DNA from: CAMLDH01 sp966250375 | GTDB taxonomy: Bacteria; Pseudomonadota; Gammaproteobacteria; Burkholderiales; Burkholderiaceae_D | Direction: 5' to 3' | Length of the DNA: 64,000 nt | Assembly (NCBI GenBank): GCA_966250375.1 | Contig: CBINHE010000006.1 | Span: 13,039-77,038 of the forward strand | In this document: positions 1 to 7,780 of the stretch, piece by piece | How the letters are laid out: the number at the start of each line of letters is the position of its first letter | Position numbering within the stretch: position 1 is the stretch's first letter | Made by a program: the position numbers and the translations under genes | The notes under the pieces: model-generated | The model's database searches: none | The model's input: the letters and a program-made list of their open reading frames with translations, nothing else | What the model was told of the DNA's origin: nothing

Positions 1-647
1 AGATGGCATCGCTTGGCTCGAAAGTGCTGCAAATTCGCTCGGTTGAATTTGCCGGCAATTACAGAATGCCGACGCGGGTACTGTCGTCACTGACCGATCC
101 GATGATGCCGCTGGAAGAAGAAGCATCTTCCGGCACCCTGATTTCATTTGAGGAAGATACACACATGGAGCAAGCCGCAATAACCGGTATCGCATTCAAC
201 CGCGATGAGGCCAAGATCACTGTTTTGGGCGTCCCTGACAAGCCGGGTATCGCCTACCAGATTTTGGGGGCGATCGCCGATGCCAATATCGAAGTCGACA
301 TGATCATCCAGAATCAGTCGGTTGACGGCAAAACCGACTTTACGTTTACTGTGCCGCGCGGCGAATATGCGAAAGCGATGGACGCGCTGAACACCAGCGT
401 CAAGGAGCATATCGGTGCTGCCAGCATTACCGGCGACACCAAGGTGTCGAAAGTTTCGGTGGTCGGTGTCGGCATGCGCAGTCACGTCGGTATCGCATCG
501 CAAATGTTTCGCACCTTGTCGGAAGAGGGCATCAACATCCTGATGATTTCAACTTCCGAGATCAAGATTTCCGTTTTGATCGACGAGAAGTACATGGAAT
601 TGGCGGTGCGCGCGTTGCACAAGGCGTTCGACCTCGAAAAAGCCTGA
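1..647 (+). CDS. lysC: Aspartate kinase, C-terminal part (5' end outside window)
   Basis: Aspartokinase phosphorylates aspartate, the first step toward lysine, threonine and methionine. Only the last ~215 residues are present and the gene is open at the window edge (the first complete codon begins at base 3). The visible part starts in the conserved MASLGSKVLQIRSVEFA stretch at the end of the kinase domain. Two ACT regulatory domains follow (about residues 65-135 and 145-210 of the visible part), with typical allosteric-site text such as VLGVPDKPGIAYQ and VSVVGVGMRSHVG. The TGA stop is at 645-647, about 100 bases before a tRNA-Ser gene, an order common in Burkholderiales. Family assignment is secure; feedback specificity (lysine plus threonine) cannot be read from this fragment. 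Confidence 0.95.
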   Translation, partial: MASLGSKVLQIRSVEFAGNYRMPTRVLSSLTDPMMPLEEEASSGTLISFEEDTHMEQAAITGIAFNRDEAKITVLGVPDKPGIAYQILGAIADANIEVDMIIQNQSVDGKTDFTFTVPRGEYAKAMDALNTSVKEHIGAASITGDTKVSKVSVVGVGMRSHVGIASQMFRTLSEEGINILMISTSEIKISVLIDEKYMELAVRALHKAFDLEKA

Positions 648-748
648 TAATCGAATAGAAGACCGCATAGTTTTGTTGACCAAGTCCGCCTGAAAAGTTA
701 TCATGCTTTGCTTTACGGCGGCGTAGTTTGTAATTCCGCTTTAAGTGT

Positions 749-842
749 GGAGACGTGGCCGAGTGGTCGAAGGCACTTCCCTGCTAAGGAAGCATATGGG
801 CTTAAACCTGTATCGAGGGTTCGACTCCCTCCGTCTCCGCCA
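749..842 (+). tRNA. tRNA-Ser (anticodon GCT)
   Basis: The acceptor arm GGAGACG pairs with CGTCTCC, followed by discriminator G and an encoded CCA. The D-arm GTGGCCGAGTGG, the anticodon stem CTTCC/GGAAG around loop CTGCTAA (anticodon GCT, reads AGC/AGU), a long variable arm typical of class II serine tRNAs, and the T-arm with GGTTCGACTCC are all visible. It sits downstream of lysC and is followed by a terminator. Confidence 0.97.
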
Positions 843-873
843 GGAACATGTTTTGAGAAGTACAAAGAAGTCT

Positions 874-918
874 AAAAACCCGCCTCAGATTTACTGCTGA
901 TGCGGGTTTTTGTTTTTT
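874..918 (+). terminator. Rho-independent terminator after tRNA-Ser
   Basis: AAAAACCCGC at 874-883 pairs with GCGGGTTTTT at 902-911, followed by a T-rich run (TGTTTTTTT). It is placed about 30 bases after the tRNA 3' end and probably ends that transcript. Confidence 0.85.
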
Positions 919-1457
919 TAACGTTTTTAACACCCATGTTTATTCGGCAAAATTGTTTGCGCATTTTATGCCCACAACCTTCCTCAGATATTTCAAGGGA
1001 TCCGTCCGGGATACAGTAAGAATGAGAGCAAGAAGTTTCTTGTAATTGCACTTTGCACTTTGTACCATGCGCGTAGGTCGTTCAAAACATCTTGTTCGGA
1101 AAGCCTCTATTGCCCATGGTCCACTCGCGCTGCATAACTGTGGATCCATCGCCACATCGACCTTGCCCCTACGCCAAGCGCGCTTGACGGGGAGAGTGCG
1201 AAGGTGCAGATCGCCTCAAGCGTTCCCTTAACATCGACCCCGCACCTCCCCCTGCTTGCGCAGAATACTTTTCTTTCATCATGCATTGCTGCTGTTGAAC
1301 ATTGTGTGTCGTGTCGCGCATGCAGAACTACATGGCGCATCATGCTTGATGCTGAAGCAGTAAATGATGATGGATCATAAAGATTGATTGATCTCAAAAT
1401 CGCTCCGAACGGTGCGCATAATCTGATTTTTTACCTCTCTTTTTCGCTTGCGTTTCA
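919..1457. other. Intergenic stretch without a supportable gene
   Basis: About 540 bases lie between the tRNA terminator and a gene scar. Short open frames on both strands look like shadows, with no ribosome site or recognisable motif. The only feature I can support is an FNR-like dyad at 1384-1397. Confidence 0.6.
1384..1397. promoter_or_regulatory. FNR/Anr-like dyad (TTGATTGATCTCAA)
   Basis: TTGAT-N4-CTCAA differs from the FNR consensus TTGAT-N4-ATCAA at one half-site position. It lies about 60 bases before the ATG of the nicotinate phosphoribosyltransferase remnant. That spacing is plausible for an activator site, and the downstream genes (usp and relatives) are of types often induced at low oxygen. 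The function is inferred. Confidence 0.4.
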
Positions 1458-1523
1458 ATGAGACACTACAGCAGAAGCGTTTTGCTGAGCGACCTGTACG
1501 AGATCACGATGTCAGATGGATGA
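1458..1523 (+). pseudogene. pncB: 5' remnant of nicotinate phosphoribosyltransferase gene
   Basis: The 21 codons from ATG 1458 read MRHYSRSVLLSDLYEITMSD and end at TGA 1521-1523. LLSDLYEITM matches the conserved N-terminal LLTDLYELTM signature of nicotinate phosphoribosyltransferases, which use PRPP to start NAD salvage. Everything after that signature is missing; the next bases belong to an unrelated family. This looks like a deletion scar rather than a functional microprotein. A PRPP synthetase gene persists at 7781-8767, which fits an ancestral neighbourhood with both genes. Confidence 0.6.
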
Positions 1524-1669
1524 ACGCCAGCAATCTCTGGCTGAGGCCGATCACGTACGAAGCGCCCGATGCTTACAAGGATATTGTCGACATGGTAGAT
1601 GCCGCTGAGCAGGCCGGGCTGCCGCGCAATGTGGTGCGTCTCGAACCGAAAATTTGCATCAAGGGGTAA
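1520..1669 (+). pseudogene. 3' remnant of an RtcB-like RNA ligase gene
   Basis: The frame ending at 1669 finishes with YEAPDAYKDIVDMV, about 11 further residues, then RLEPKICIKG. This resembles the C-terminus of RtcB-family 3'-phosphate RNA ligases (EAPxAYKxID... ending in a conserved KG). Only about 40 residues match; no catalytic Cys/His metal ligands remain. It follows the pncB remnant in a different frame (ATG 1520 overlaps the TGA at 1521-1523), so the two look joined by one deletion. The stop at 1667-1669 is 9 bases before the universal stress gene, showing that this gene originally preceded usp. Identification rests on a short motif. Confidence 0.5.
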
Positions 1670-1678
1670 GGAGCTTCT

Positions 1679-2137
1679 ATGTACAAGCACATTCTATTGC
1701 CGACCGATGGTTCGGCACTCTCTCAACAGGCTGTCACAAGCGGTATCCTGTTCGCAAAAAATACCGGGGCGACCGTCACCGGCATTCATGTCATTCCGGC
1801 GCCGCGCCAGGATCAACTGGAGGCGTGGCTGCATCACGATGCGCATTATGCCGAACGACGGCAAGCGCTGTTCGAAAAATTCGCGGACGAGTACCTGGCA
1901 TTCGTCGCCAACAGCGCATTGGCGGAAGGCATCCCCTGCGCATGTAAACTGGTCAAGGCGGACGAACCTTATCTGGCGATCCTGAAGACGGCGCAACAAG
2001 CGCGTTGCGATTTGATCTTCATGGCATCGCACGGATGGAGAGGGGACGCGGCGCAATTGCTGGGGAGCGAAACACTCAAGGTGCTACTCCACAGCAAGGT
2101 GCCGGTTCTGGTACATAAGCCGGCTGGGAGTGATTGA
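1679..2137 (+). CDS. Universal stress protein, UspA family
   Basis: This is a 152-residue cytoplasmic protein with the Usp fold. It starts MYKHILLPTDGSALSQQAV, with the typical first beta strand and DGS. The late motif FIFMASHGWRGDAAQLLGSETLKVLLHSKVPVLV corresponds to the ATP-binding GxxG...S(V/E)...HxxxPVLV region, here with GWRGDAAQLLGS in place of a clean GxxGxxxxxxGS. Nucleotide binding is therefore likely but not certain. GGTAAGGAG precedes the ATG at 1679. The family helps cells survive stationary phase, low oxygen and energy limitation. The neighbouring CBS proteins and hibernation factor support a low-energy stress role. Confidence 0.9.
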   Translation: MYKHILLPTDGSALSQQAVTSGILFAKNTGATVTGIHVIPAPRQDQLEAWLHHDAHYAERRQALFEKFADEYLAFVANSALAEGIPCACKLVKADEPYLAILKTAQQARCDLIFMASHGWRGDAAQLLGSETLKVLLHSKVPVLVHKPAGSD

Positions 2138-2211
2138 GAAAAATCTTTGACGCCAGATGTTTGCAGAAAGTCAAAATCAGCATTCGGCGTATCACAATCA
2201 CAATGCGCCGA

Positions 2212-2838
2212 TTACGCCTTATCGCGTTGAATCTGGCGATCTTGAACGCGCGACAGCAGCAATGCTGTGATAGCCCCAATCAGCGCAAAGAACATGTCGG
2301 ATTGTGTGTCCCACGGGTCGCCTTGTGTACCTAGAAATTCATCCGCTCCTTGGCCGAGCGCCAGCGCTGCGCCCCATTCAATAAATTCGTAAGTCGCGCT
2401 AATCGCTAGAACGACGCAGACGACTATGAATGCGAGCATTTTTCTCCCACGCACATACTCGCCTCGAATGAGGATCTCGCGAGCGACGAGCGCAGGAACA
2501 AAGCCCTGGAAGAAGTGACCGATCTTGTCGTACGGGTTCCGGCTCAGGTCAAGAAGCTCGGCAATGCTGAAGCCAAGCGGAACCCGTGCATAGGTGTACG
2601 CGCCGCCAAGCATCAAGACGATGGCATGCAAAAAGATGCATACATAGAGCAAGGTCGTGAGAGGAAAACGTCCGTAGGTTGCCCAAAGTATGGGCAGAGC
2701 AACAGCAATCGGGAATATTTCCAATGCCCACGTAGTGCGGTCATATGGACAAACACCTGACAGTGCGAGCAGCGTTAACAGCAGGATAGAGGCAAGCACG
2801 AGGAGCTTGGTGCGTTGCGCGGGTATTGTTGTGTGCAT
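2212..2838 (-). CDS. DUF2238 (YjdF-like) inner membrane protein
   Basis: This is a 208-residue polytopic membrane protein with about six hydrophobic helices (for example LLVLASILLLTLLALSGV and MLAFIVVCVVLAISATYEF). Polar motifs GHFFQGFVPALVARE, ATYEFIEWG and LGTQGDPWDTQSDM are the conserved signature of the DUF2238/YjdF family, whose function is not established. I chose ATG 2838 because it immediately precedes the first membrane segment; an upstream in-frame start at 2913 would add 25 polar residues, and the ribosome site is weak in both cases. It is transcribed opposite to usp and to the downstream CBS gene. Confidence 0.8.
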   Translation of the reverse strand: MHTTIPAQRTKLLVLASILLLTLLALSGVCPYDRTTWALEIFPIAVALPILWATYGRFPLTTLLYVCIFLHAIVLMLGGAYTYARVPLGFSIAELLDLSRNPYDKIGHFFQGFVPALVAREILIRGEYVRGRKMLAFIVVCVVLAISATYEFIEWGAALALGQGADEFLGTQGDPWDTQSDMFFALIGAITALLLSRVQDRQIQRDKA

Positions 2839-2922
2839 ATATTTTTCGAATTTGTGGCCAAGATTGGGTCTGTGACAAAAATGCTTCGGACAAAGCAAAT
2901 CGGAACCTGCCAATGCGAGACT

Positions 2923-3126
2923 TTACACCAGAACAATTGTGCTTCCATGCCATTGGCGGCTTGGGGGTGTGCGCTGACTTCGAGGGAGGTGCGCTATCGA
3001 GAGTGGCTTGCGCGGATGATTGGGGCTGTCTGTATCTGCGGGTGCATTCGTCAATTTCTGCTCCAGATCAGAAATAAGGCGCTCAATCCGTTCAAGATTG
3101 AACTCTGAATGCGGGGTTTGATCCAC
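2923..3126 (-). pseudogene. Truncated paralogue of the DUF4404-like protein
   Basis: From a GTG at 3126, the first ~32 residues (PHSEFNLERIERLISDLEQ and on to LTNAPAD) closely match residues ~15-40 of the intact protein at 4611-4937 (PEFSLERISRLVSDLEQELANAPPD). After that the similarity stops and a basic, proline-rich tail of unrelated character runs to the stop. The conserved C-terminal half (EEIKTLKHAL... AEIGRILGM) is absent. This looks like a duplicated gene that lost its 3' part, perhaps still expressed as a short coiled-coil peptide. Confidence 0.5.
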
Positions 3127-3240
3127 ATGGTCTATTCCGTTTCAGGAAATCATCCTGTTTTGATTGCAGGATGTTCTCCGGTCAATGTCCAATTCTGCGG
3201 GTGGTGGAAACATGGCAGGAGAGAAATCAGGAGACCCGCC

Positions 3241-3690
3241 ATGTCCATCAACGAATGCTGCAATACCAATGTTATCTGCTGCGAACCCGATGCTTCCATT
3301 CCAGAGGTGGCTGCATTGATGCGAAAGCATCATGTCGGCGATGTGATCGTGGTAGAAGGCAAGGACGAAAAACGCGTGCCTGTCGGCATCGTGACCGACC
3401 GCGATATCGTGATCGAAACCATTGCGCTGCAAGTCGATGTGAATGCGTTTACAGCAGGCGAGCTCATGAGTACGCCGGTCGTGACCGTGCATGAGGATGC
3501 GAGTTTTATCGATATCTTGCGTCTCATGCGCAATCACAAGCTGCGCAGGATGCCGGTTGTCACCGATGCAGGCATTTTGTTCGGCATCGTCACCGCCGAC
3601 GACATCATCAATTTGCTCACGACAGAGTTGTCGATGATGACGGATGCCATCGTCGATCAGCAGGTGCGAGAAGGGCGCTTGCGACGATAG
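3241..3690 (+). CDS. Tandem CBS-domain protein
   Basis: This 149-residue protein consists almost entirely of a CBS pair (Bateman module). CBS1 is about residues 8-70 (VGDVIVVEG..., GIVTDRDIVIE) and CBS2 about 75-135 (LMSTPVVTVHEDASF..., RRMPVVTDAGILFGIVTADDII). Such stand-alone modules bind adenine nucleotides and act as energy sensors, often of unknown partner. ATG 3241 was chosen because AGGAG lies 8 bases upstream and translation starts directly at the domain; a longer frame from 3109 adds non-homologous residues. A second, divergent CBS protein is at 7091-7552. Confidence 0.9.
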   Translation: MSINECCNTNVICCEPDASIPEVAALMRKHHVGDVIVVEGKDEKRVPVGIVTDRDIVIETIALQVDVNAFTAGELMSTPVVTVHEDASFIDILRLMRNHKLRRMPVVTDAGILFGIVTADDIINLLTTELSMMTDAIVDQQVREGRLRR

Positions 3691-4011
3691 CAGGGGCGAT
3701 GCGTCCGTCAAAACTGGTTGAGCAAGTCGGCGGACCAAATGAGGCTAGAAGACTTTGCGGATTTTGAATGAAGCCGCGCTTGTGCGATAGGAAGCAATAT
3801 TGCGCAGGAAAAGCGTGGCATGAAACAGGAAGCGATGGATGCAATCAACTGTACAGAAAATATGCAAATCTGAATCACAATATGTTTCGAGAAAATTGCG
3901 CTTTTTTTAAAAAGAGAACTTTGTGCTGCATCAAGTTCCAGGCCTGTCCTTCCATGTAATTTGAATGCAAAGCCTTCTACCATTAATATTTAGCTGCTTG
4001 CATAAATCATC
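3691..4011. other. Intergenic stretch, no gene seen
   Basis: About 320 bases lie between the CBS gene and the hibernation factor gene. They are AT-richer toward the 3' end (runs of T/A near 3900-4000), as expected for the downstream promoter, but I cannot point to a convincing -35/-10 pair or operator. Confidence 0.5.
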
Positions 4012-4560
4012 ATGGTAATTCCTCTGCATATCACTTTCCGCAATATCCCTGCGTCAGATGCAATTGAAGCCGAGATCCGTAGACGCGCCGAAAAGCTGGA
4101 CCAATTTTCCAGCCAAATCATGCATTGCCAGGTAACGGTCGAAGCTGCCGACAAGCACAAACAGCAAGGCCGCCTTTATGAAGTGCGGATCGATCTCACG
4201 GCGCCGGGAACTGAAATTGCGATCAGCCATAATCATCGACACGAGGACGTCTTCGTTGTCATACGAGATGCGTTCGAGGCAGCAATCAGAAAACTGCAAG
4301 ACCACACCCATTACCGGCGCGGCGATGTCAAAGTCCACGAAGTGCCGTGCCGGGGGCGCGTGACCAAGTTGTTCGAGGAAGGATACGGATTCATAGAAAC
4401 AGGGGATGGACGCGAATTTTATTTTCATCGCGACAATTTGATTTATCCGGATTTCGATCGCATCGACCTCGGCACTGAAGTGCAATTCCTGGAGGATACC
4501 GCCGGTGAAGGACTGCAAGCCAAACGCATTTCCGCCGGCAAGCATCATCCACCGGGATAG
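4012..4560 (+). CDS. Ribosome hibernation factor (HPF/RaiA-like) fused to cold-shock domain
   Basis: The protein has 182 residues. Residues ~1-100 are the HPF/RaiA (S30AE) fold: IPLHITFRNIPASDAIEAEI, then EVRIDLTAPGTEIAISH and HEDVFVVIRDAFEAAIRKLQD. Instead of the long-HPF dimerisation tail it carries a cold-shock domain at ~112-178, with the nucleic-acid-binding motifs EGYGFIETGDGREFYFHRDN, corresponding to RNP1 K-GFGFI and RNP2 VFFH. The protein probably binds 30S subunits during starvation, with the CSD adding RNA contact. It is single-copy in the window and convergent with the DUF4404-like gene. Confidence 0.88.
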   Translation: MVIPLHITFRNIPASDAIEAEIRRRAEKLDQFSSQIMHCQVTVEAADKHKQQGRLYEVRIDLTAPGTEIAISHNHRHEDVFVVIRDAFEAAIRKLQDHTHYRRGDVKVHEVPCRGRVTKLFEEGYGFIETGDGREFYFHRDNLIYPDFDRIDLGTEVQFLEDTAGEGLQAKRISAGKHHPPG

Positions 4561-4610
4561 CCCTCGTTTGACCTTGTCGGCACTGTAGCCGAGGCCATAC
4601 GACAATCAAT

Positions 4611-4937
4611 CTATATCATCCCCAATATCCGTCCAATTTCCGCGATATAAGGACTGTCCTTCAACACTTCCCCCTCGACCCTTGCCGTCATATCCCGAAA
4701 CGCGCCGCGAATTTCCTGCAGCCTTTCCTCGATTCCGTTGTCCTTTTCCTCGGGAGAGACGAGCGCGTGTTTGAGCGTCTTTATTTCCTCTCTGAGCTCT
4801 CGCATATTCGGAATATCCGGCGGCGCGTTCGCCAGTTCCTGCTCCAGGTCGGAGACGAGACGGCTGATTCGTTCCAGGCTGAATTCCGGATGTTGTGCGG
4901 ACTGGGAGGGCGGTTGATGATTGGTTGGGATAGTCAT
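4611..4937 (-). CDS. DUF4404-like small coiled-coil protein
   Basis: This is a 108-residue, acidic, almost all-helical protein. The first 15 residues are polar and proline-rich. Helices follow at FSLERISRLVSDLEQELA and MRELREEIKTLKHAL, then a C-terminal stretch EGEVLKDSPYIAEIGRILGMI that resembles the hP-L---I--IL--xGI ending of DUF4404 proteins. Function unknown. ATG 4937 begins just after a GAAAGACC-like site; a longer frame to 5066 lacks a ribosome site. The N-terminal half is duplicated in the truncated gene at 2923-3126, so the family expanded and then decayed locally. Confidence 0.6.
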   Translation of the reverse strand: MTIPTNHQPPSQSAQHPEFSLERISRLVSDLEQELANAPPDIPNMRELREEIKTLKHALVSPEEKDNGIEERLQEIRGAFRDMTARVEGEVLKDSPYIAEIGRILGMI

Positions 4938-5291
4938 GAGTACAGGTCTTTCTCTCGTCGAGATAAAAGCGTCCGTATTTTGATTGGTATCCCCGGCTAA
5001 TGTTTCAGCGAGGGACGGCTGTTTGCGCAAGTGAAATATCAGGGTACACCATGTCGATGCATGCATGTTGCAAGTCGGCGTTGTTTATTGTATTGGCAAG
5101 AAATCACTTCCGGAAAGATTTATTTGTACGGCGCATTGCGTCAACTGACGAGAGGCTCAGCGAGCTTGTATTTTTGTTATGGATCAATCTTTGCACCCCG
5201 TTTGCCTTTTACTCTCTAGTTTGGTAGTCGGTCTGAATGAGGCCACCGGATAAAGAGAGGGGGCGCATCCAGGCTACATCCCTGCGACGAA
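4938..5291. other. Intergenic stretch between divergent genes
   Basis: About 350 bases separate the DUF4404-like gene and the acyl-CoA synthetase gene. They presumably hold both promoters; no operator or structured element is evident to me. Short frames here have no family features. Confidence 0.5.
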
Positions 5292-7019
5292 ATGATGGTT
5301 CCATTATCAAGTGCCCCAACCGATCCCTATCCGGCGCGCGGAGTTCTGCACCGGCGAGGAGAGAACGCTGCGCCGGCATGCAGCCTTGCTGACATCGTTG
5401 AAGAATACGCGGTCGCCTATCCGGATATGGCGGCAGCTGAATACTTCGGCGCCACGTATACCTATACGGCCATCAATCGCTGGGCTAATCGCTTGGCGAA
5501 TGCGCTGCGTGCGCGGGGCGCGCAACAGGGAGACGTGATCGGACTCCATCTTCCAAACACGCCGCAATACCTGATCAGCCTGATCGCCGCATCCAAGCTG
5601 GGCTGTCCCGTCACAGGCATTTCGCCGTTGCTCACTGCAGCGGAGGCCCGTTATCAGATCAACGATGCGGGTGTGCGTCATTTGCTGTCGCTGGATCGGT
5701 TGTATGCATCGGCGATACAGTCCTCGCACGGAGAGTTCCCGCAGGTGCGCAGCGTATTCGTTACTGGCCCGCTCGATTTTCTGCCGTCATGGAAGCGCCT
5801 GCTGGCGTATGCACTAAAGAAGGTGTTGCGGGTGGCATGGCAGCCGCTTGCGGGAATCAGGACCGAGGCGCTGATGCCGGTATTGCGGCGAGCAGGAGCC
5901 GATAGGGCATACACGCCGATTGCGGAAGACGATACGGTGTATATCCAGTACACCGGCGGTACCACCGGCTTGCCAAAAGGCGCTGAACTATCGCTGCGGA
6001 ATGTGCATTCAAATGTCGATCAGTTGCGCTCTTTCTTGCCCGGCATTGAGGGGAAAACGCTCGCTTCGGCGTTTCCAATGTTTCACGCGGCTGGACTCGG
6101 CACTACTCTGGTGGCACTGCATTACCGGGTATGCCAATTGCTGATTCCCAATCCGCGCGACATGACGCATTTCATCGCACAGATCAAAAAGCGCCCACCG
6201 GCGATGATGGCCAATGTACCGTTGCTGTATCAAAAATTGATGGAGCAGCAGAGTTTTCGGGACGTGGATTTTTCGCAATTGGAGGTCGCGTTTTCCGGTG
6301 CTGCACCGTTTGCACCGGATGCCATCCGCCGACTGGAACAGATCATCGGCCGCGGCAAACTGTGCGAAGGTTACGGCATGACCGAGGCGACGACTTTCAT
6401 CACCATGAACCCGATAGGAAAGACAAAGATCGGCACGGTGGGAACGCCGATGCCAGACTGCGAGTTGCGTATCGTCAATGCTGAAACCGGAACACACGAC
6501 ATGCCGCCGGGCGAACCGGGTGAAATCATCGTGAGCGGACCGCAGGTGATGAAGGGCTATCGCAACCAGCCGGAAGAAACCGCGAAGGCGATACGCGTGC
6601 TTGGTGGGCGACGCTGGCTGTATACCGGCGATATCGGTTTTCTGGATGCGGATGGTTACTTGACGATCTGCGACCGCGTAAAGGATATGCTGATTGTTGG
6701 AGGATTCAAGGTGTTTTCGCTGGAGGTCGAGAGCAAGCTGAAGGAGTTGCCATGCATCGCCTCGAGTGCATTGATCGGCAGGCCAGATCCGCGCCGCCCC
6801 GGTAACGATATCATCAGACTTTTTGTGCAGCTGTCCATTCAGGCCAGCCGCAGCGATCCGGATCAATGGCGCGATGAAATCCTGCGCTTTTGCCGTCAGA
6901 ATCTGGCACCGTACAAGATACCCAGGGATATCGAGTTTCTGGACACGATGCCATTGACGTCATTGGGGAAGATCGACAAGAAGGCGTTGCGCCGGCAAAT
7001 CGATTTCAGAAATCGTTGA
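5292..7019 (+). CDS. AMP-forming acyl-CoA synthetase (FadD-like)
   Basis: This 575-residue ANL-superfamily ligase activates a carboxylic acid to acyl-AMP and then acyl-CoA. Visible signatures are the P-loop YIQYTGGTTGLPKG (about 217-230), the aromatic/adenine motif GYGMTEATTF (~360), the hinge region YTGDIGFLDADGYLTICDR (~440) and the catalytic lysine region LTSLGKIDKKAL near the C-terminus. Length and motifs fit long-chain fatty-acid CoA ligases, but chain length specificity cannot be read. The start may be either of two adjacent ATGs (5292 or 5295). It stands alone between stress genes; a related ligase would fit lipid or polyhydroxyalkanoate turnover under low oxygen (inference). Confidence 0.9.
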   Translation: MMVPLSSAPTDPYPARGVLHRRGENAAPACSLADIVEEYAVAYPDMAAAEYFGATYTYTAINRWANRLANALRARGAQQGDVIGLHLPNTPQYLISLIAASKLGCPVTGISPLLTAAEARYQINDAGVRHLLSLDRLYASAIQSSHGEFPQVRSVFVTGPLDFLPSWKRLLAYALKKVLRVAWQPLAGIRTEALMPVLRRAGADRAYTPIAEDDTVYIQYTGGTTGLPKGAELSLRNVHSNVDQLRSFLPGIEGKTLASAFPMFHAAGLGTTLVALHYRVCQLLIPNPRDMTHFIAQIKKRPPAMMANVPLLYQKLMEQQSFRDVDFSQLEVAFSGAAPFAPDAIRRLEQIIGRGKLCEGYGMTEATTFITMNPIGKTKIGTVGTPMPDCELRIVNAETGTHDMPPGEPGEIIVSGPQVMKGYRNQPEETAKAIRVLGGRRWLYTGDIGFLDADGYLTICDRVKDMLIVGGFKVFSLEVESKLKELPCIASSALIGRPDPRRPGNDIIRLFVQLSIQASRSDPDQWRDEILRFCRQNLAPYKIPRDIEFLDTMPLTSLGKIDKKALRRQIDFRNR

Positions 7020-7090
7020 TTTTTGATTGGCGAAATGGCCTGCATATTGCACTGGCGCCGAGGCTTCAACATCGAAGCGGGATGTGCTGC

Positions 7091-7552
7091 TCATCCGCGT
7101 ACATGCGCTTCTCGCTTGCGTTCGCTTTCAATCGCCTGCACAAAGCCGCGCAGTTCCTCGGCGGCGATTTCCAGTAGATCGTCCAATGTCACGATACCGA
7201 TCAATACCTCTTGTTCCGTGGTGATGGGTATGCGCCGCACGCCGTGGCGGCGCATCAGACCCAGGACGTCGTGTACTGAATCTTCGGCGCGAGCCGTAAC
7301 GAGGCCGCTGCTCATGACGTCCGCGACGCGCAAGGTTTGCGCATTGAAGTCGCGCGCCACTACCGCAACGACGATATCGCGGTCGGTCAACATGCCGATG
7401 ACGACGCGGCCATTGTCCATTTCTTCGACCACAACGAGACTGCCGACGTGCTCCTCGAGCATGAGACGCGCGGCTTCGGCGACGCTCATGTGTTTATAGG
7501 CGAAAACCACCGCCCGGTTGCAGATTCCGCCGACATTCAACTTCTCTCCCAT
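7091..7552 (-). CDS. Tandem CBS-domain protein
   Basis: This 153-residue Bateman module has CBS1 at about residues 10-70 (VGSLVVVEEMDNGRVVIGMLTDRDIVVAV) and CBS2 at 77-140 (VMSSGLVTARAEDSVHDVLGLM, RRIPITTEQEVLIGIVTLDDLL). The start at 7552 has AAGGAG directly upstream; a longer frame adds 12 residues that would overlap this ribosome site. It is divergent from the PRPP synthetase gene, with a TTGAG-N4-CTCAA dyad in between. It is a paralogue of the protein at 3241-3690, but the second half is closer to regulatory CBS proteins of the DRTGG/low-oxygen type. Partner unknown. Confidence 0.9.
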   Translation of the reverse strand: MGEKLNVGGICNRAVVFAYKHMSVAEAARLMLEEHVGSLVVVEEMDNGRVVIGMLTDRDIVVAVVARDFNAQTLRVADVMSSGLVTARAEDSVHDVLGLMRRHGVRRIPITTEQEVLIGIVTLDDLLEIAAEELRGFVQAIESERKREAHVRG

Positions 7553-7614
7553 GCTTGGCTCCTTGCATTGGATGGAAATGACATTCAAGTTTGCGCTTGC
7601 CGGATTGCGCGGAA

Positions 7615-7628
7615 TTGAGATAGCTCAA
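7615..7628. promoter_or_regulatory. FNR/Anr-like palindrome (TTGAGATAGCTCAA)
   Basis: This is a perfect 5-4-5 dyad in the FNR geometry with G/C in place of T/A at the innermost arm position. It is centred about 70 bases upstream of the minus-strand CBS gene start and 160 upstream of the PRPP synthetase start. Together with the site at 1384 it suggests oxygen-responsive control of the cluster. Confidence 0.4.
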
Positions 7629-7780
7629 GCATTCCGGCGCCAACGTTTGGCATGGTGTCGATGGCACATGTATCGTGCATGTTTTGGAACTTGCCCCGCT
7701 CCATGATAATCAAAATAATCGATGGAGGCGCCGGCTTCCAGCAGGGCAACGCCGTTGACGTCAAGCGAAAGAACGAGTCC

